DNA of 64,000 nucleotides from positions 86,529 to 150,528 of the forward strand of contig MU401541.1 of assembly GCA_022579005.1 (NCBI GenBank), written 5' to 3'. Below are positions 60,877 through 64,000 of this stretch, piece by piece; position 1 is the stretch's first letter, and each line of letters starts with the position of its first letter. The DNA is from Poronia punctata. Lineage: Eukaryota; Ascomycota; Sordariomycetes; Xylariales; Xylariaceae. The notes below the pieces were generated by a model that worked only from the letters and a program-made list of their open reading frames with translations, had not been told where the DNA came from and did not search any database. The position numbers and the translations under genes were made by a program.

Positions 60877-62871
60877 ATGGGCGATCAAGGAAGCGGAATC
60901 GAAAGTCGAGGACTCGGCAACAAGCCGCCGCGCCGGATGTCAGGAGCCATCTCGAACACTCGTGAAGAACAGATACAGAAACCGACGAAGCAGACAGACA
61001 AGCCGCAGACAGAAGGGGAAGATCAGTATAGGAAGTCTGGACCTCGCAGCACACATTACAATAGCGGTCTCAGCCGGAATCCCCCCAACTGCTCTGCTGG
61101 GGGCACATCAGAACCCGCCGGTCGTCCGTTAGAACCTCCGGTAACCAAGGCCACCCTCAGCGAATTAGACGTTGCCAAAATCATTCACAACCCCAAGCTT
61201 CGCCACGATATCAATTTCGACCCCGAACTGCATTTCCGACCTAATCTCGACGGCGACAAGGGCAGGAAAAAGCAGCAGAAAGCGGATCAGTTTTGGGATA
61301 CTCTTCGTGACCAGCTACAGCAATTCATTACCGACAGGGAAGGGTTCGTTCTGCGGTATGGAAATGGGGAAGACTGGTGTCTGCCGTTGCTATTGAAATC
61401 CGTCAAGGAGATCATTCAGACACTCGTGCCTTCGAAAGATCGTCTCTGTCTGGACGAAGGACTGAATGTGGAACTGATCATGCAACAGTTCAGTAAGGGG
61501 ATGGCCGACCTGGAGAAGCTGGCGTCTTGGCTGTCCGGCGTTCTCAAGTCCCACTGCGCCCCTATGAGAGACGAATGGGTCGACCAGATGTACAGTCAGC
61601 TAACCAACGGCAACCGAACGAACAATATGGCGGAGCTGGTACAAGGCCTACGCAACCTTTTGAGTGTATTAGAAGCGATGAAACTCGACGTGGCAAACCA
61701 CCAAATCCGGTGCTTGCGGCCCATCCTAATCGAAGATACTGTGCACTTTGAGCAGCGATTCTTCCTCAGAAAGATACTGGATAGAAAGCTCGATCCTCGA
61801 CCGGCACAGGCATGGTATACCCAGCTTAGCGCAGCAGGCGATCTAGGGTCATTACAAGCTTTTGGAGAGATGGCACCTTTCTTTGAAGAACTCGTCAACG
61901 CCATCTTGCCGTCTCATTCTCAACACCAGCCGAATCTTCCCAGCACCTTCCTTTTCGACGAAGAGCGGATTACCAAACTACGCAGCGACATGTTGGATGC
62001 GATCAACTTGGAAGTTTGTATGCGACTCTACGAAACCTACGAGACAGTGGAGAAGAGCATGCGGCATTGTGAGGTGGCCAGTGCGGTTCCTTCACCTTAT
62101 CTAGCGACCCCACTTTCGGACGCCTCGGGCTTTCTCGGTACACCCGCAGACGATGAGGGAAGCGAACTAGGTTTCAACGCTAGTACTTCGCGGCCTTCGA
62201 GTATCGTGTTCAGTGCTGCCGGCTCAGCGAATTCTTCGCCGCGGTCGTCTCTTATTCTCCCTAGCTATCTGGGATCTAGTTCGGTGGAACATGCGAAACC
62301 CCAGAACCAAGAATTATATGACTCGCTTGTCGCCCTTGTGCAGAGCTCTGCGAGTTCGCGGAGTACATTGAAGTGGAAGGCCATCGCCGACTCTCTCGCG
62401 CTGCAGATTTTCCGCTTCACAAAGGCACCGACGGACATGCTCGTCAAATTCGAGCAGAGGCTCGATCGGGATCTGGGCGACGCGGGTTCACCGACATATT
62501 CACCGCTTTTCTTGGAAGTGGAGCAGATGTTCCGCGACCGACTGCGGGCAGCGCTGCAAGTGCGCGTCAAGGATCTCAAAGGTTTGACAGGCGTTAGCCT
62601 ATTTTCGGTGGCCACCGGGGGTCGTCTGCAAGGACCGACCCGCACCTGGGACGGATCGCGAGACAGCTCGCACAACGATTTGCGGGACCTCAGCCGAGAT
62701 GGTGAGCGAGGGTCCCTAGCCCACGGTGCTCGTGAAGAGGGCGGTGTCGAAGACATGGCCACCCGGCTTGCTCATCTCGGTCTTCTCCATTGGAGAGTAT
62801 GGGCTCGGCTAGTCTATCTGAACGATGCCGATAACGAGATGATGGACGATGACGTACCCATGTGCATATAA
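60877..62871 (+). CDS. SOK1/TCP11-domain protein
   Basis: Single exon, 664 aa. The TCP11 domain family includes budding-yeast Sok1, a high-copy suppressor of cAMP-dependent kinase loss, and mammalian T-complex protein 11; the biochemical role is unclear. After a polar, probably disordered N-terminus (1-90), the domain begins about residue 93 (SELDVAKIIHNPKLRHDINF and FDPELHFRPNLDGDKG). It continues through FWDTLRDQLQQF, LCLDEGLNVELIMQQFSKG, the LRNLLSVLEAMKLDVANHQIR helix, which is the best-conserved part, and HFEQRFF. A Ser-rich insert lies at about 410-470, then LKWKAIADSLALQIFRF. The ATG at 60877 (context TCAAGATGG) is the first in frame. A pyrimidine-rich leader of several hundred bases precedes it. 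A regulatory role in cAMP/PKA signalling is likely by family only. Confidence 0.88.
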   Translation: MGDQGSGIESRGLGNKPPRRMSGAISNTREEQIQKPTKQTDKPQTEGEDQYRKSGPRSTHYNSGLSRNPPNCSAGGTSEPAGRPLEPPVTKATLSELDVAKIIHNPKLRHDINFDPELHFRPNLDGDKGRKKQQKADQFWDTLRDQLQQFITDREGFVLRYGNGEDWCLPLLLKSVKEIIQTLVPSKDRLCLDEGLNVELIMQQFSKGMADLEKLASWLSGVLKSHCAPMRDEWVDQMYSQLTNGNRTNNMAELVQGLRNLLSVLEAMKLDVANHQIRCLRPILIEDTVHFEQRFFLRKILDRKLDPRPAQAWYTQLSAAGDLGSLQAFGEMAPFFEELVNAILPSHSQHQPNLPSTFLFDEERITKLRSDMLDAINLEVCMRLYETYETVEKSMRHCEVASAVPSPYLATPLSDASGFLGTPADDEGSELGFNASTSRPSSIVFSAAGSANSSPRSSLILPSYLGSSSVEHAKPQNQELYDSLVALVQSSASSRSTLKWKAIADSLALQIFRFTKAPTDMLVKFEQRLDRDLGDAGSPTYSPLFLEVEQMFRDRLRAALQVRVKDLKGLTGVSLFSVATGGRLQGPTRTWDGSRDSSHNDLRDLSRDGERGSLAHGAREEGGVEDMATRLAHLGLLHWRVWARLVYLNDADNEMMDDDVPMCI

Positions 62872-63517
62872 CGACTTGCACAGTCTTATCCGCACGGTTT
62901 TCCCATCACACGGCTACTTTTTTACCCGTTATCCGAGGCTTCTACAAGTATTGACGACTTTTCACATTTTCACGAGGCTCTGATTCAAATCTTAATACCC
63001 CCCGGTACAGGCATATTCAAATAGTACTTTTATTAATCGTGGTACATCCACCATTTTCCACAACTATTGGACGGACAGCATCTTTGGGCGTACCTAGGCA
63101 CGTTGGTTCAAGGGGTTTTAGTGAAAAGGAGGCACAAGTCCTTGTCGCAAGCTCGCATCGTTTCTCCTACCTCGTTTCTCAGCGAAACTTGAGCGATTTG
63201 GCATCACAGAAATACCCGAACTATTCATTTTCACGGCGTTCGAGGAGCATTGCAGCCACATCTTTTTGCTTTTTAAAGACAAAGGGGGCGAAAGAAATAA
63301 GAATGAAATTTTTCAGGAGCACAAAGTATCTTATCTCCTGTCACTTATACTAAGGTCACTGTCGGTGGTATGTTTTTTGTTTTTTTATTTTGCTTTTTGA
63401 CGGTAGGAGGTATTAGTATGCAAGGCTCAGAACAGCAAATCCAAAGACATGCAGAAGTTACAGTCTAAGAGGGGTTCGGCGTATCAGGTGGCTGCTCAAG
63501 TCTTTTGTTATTCCCTC

Positions 63518-63533
63518 TTTTTTTTTTTTTTTT
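63518..63533 (+). repeat. Poly-T run of 16
   Basis: Homopolymer in the 3' flank of SOK1; the exact length is unreliable. Confidence 0.75.
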
Positions 63534-63894
63534 GTCAGACAAATATGTCCACCATTCATCATTGTCGTCTTGGAGATGGGAAAATAGACAAATGGTCGGT
63601 CAGAGTTAGATAGCCTTGTCGGCTTCAGTGGGGGAAAAGGCGTTAGATGCTGTGTCTCACGAAAAATTTTGATACCCTTACATCAAGTTTGCTATTGGCA
63701 ATTGACTCGGCCGATGTGAATGTGATGTGACGCCATTTTGTGCGATATGTCCTACCATCCTACATACTAATTTCGGACCAATACAATTCTGACGGTTGTT
63801 ATCACAAAGATCCGAGTTGAACATTGTTACTCTCGATCCTGGATTGGACAGACAGCTTAGCCGCTTCAATGGGGGATTCCAAGTTTATGGATTT

Positions 63895-63909
63895 GGGGGG
63901 GGGGGGGGG
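63895..63909 (+). repeat. Poly-G run of 15
   Basis: G15 91 bases before the window end, similar in form to the G runs bordering the assembly gap; probably inflated by sequencing error. Confidence 0.75.
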
Positions 63910-64000
63910 ACCCAAGGCGCGGGAACCCCAAGAGCGGTACAACCACCCAACGTTATGAAATGCTATTTTTACCGGGCATTTTTCAATAAAACATTTTAAG

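Larger units (their letters stand above)
62872..64000. other. 3' flank of SOK1 and low-quality window end
   Basis: 1.1 kb with no recognised gene. It contains a T16 run at 63518-63533 and a G15 run at 63895-63909, followed by AC-rich sequence. The last 100 bases resemble the error-rich DNA beside the 25.4-kb gap. Confidence 0.5.

Overview
The window reads as nuclear DNA of a filamentous ascomycete (Pezizomycotina, most likely Sordariomycetes). The evidence is short GT-AG introns of 56-140 nt with CTAAC-type branch sites, a Cys3/MetR-type sulfur bZIP factor, a fungal SOK1/TCP11 protein, a GH64 glucanase, a CHL4 kinetochore protein and a p150Glued dynactin gene. A closer placement is not possible by eye. 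Apart from the terminal TatD fragment, one small protein of unknown function and the secreted glucanase, every gene found is a housekeeping, cytoskeletal or regulatory gene; no transposon ORF, CRISPR array, gene cluster or intact RNA gene was seen.

Layout, left to right. 1-171: 3' end of a TatD-family hydrolase (+). 638-2365: CHL4 (-). 5463-7186: Cys3/MetR bZIP factor (+), with a 938-nt intron. 7717-8244: small protein with a mitochondrial-type presequence (-). 12099-13541: secreted GH64 beta-1,3-glucanase (+). 13542-27081: 13.5 kb without a recognisable gene, rich in microsatellites and holding a 10-N assembly gap at 25395-25404.

27082-51535 is gene-dense: CaMKK/Ssp1-type kinase (+), SRP19/SEC65 (+), dynactin p150Glued (-), HMG-box protein (-), RVB1 (-), DMT/EamA transporter (-), TAF13 (-) and KSH1/Kish (+). 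KSH1 consists of four tiny exons, the first being only the ATG, and is invisible as a long ORF. 51536-60876 is a second gene-poor stretch of 9.3 kb, followed by SOK1/TCP11 (+) at 60877-62871. The last 100 bases contain a 15-G run and look like low-quality sequence.

Functionally these are mostly independent genes: transcription (MetR, TAF13, HMG-box, RVB1), chromosome segregation (CHL4), dynein transport (p150), secretory pathway (SRP19, KSH1) and signalling (kinase, SOK1). No operon-like or pathway cluster is evident. The most unusual signal is outside the genes. Two related 8-mers, TACGAGTA (about 25 copies on both strands) and TACGTGTA (about 20 copies), are scattered through intergenic DNA at roughly ten times the chance rate. 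They are sometimes paired as inverted repeats, the clearest being a perfect 14-bp palindrome in the shared TAF13/KSH1 promoter. Exon joins given here were made by hand from reading frame, splice consensus and protein-family continuity, and were not tested against transcripts.
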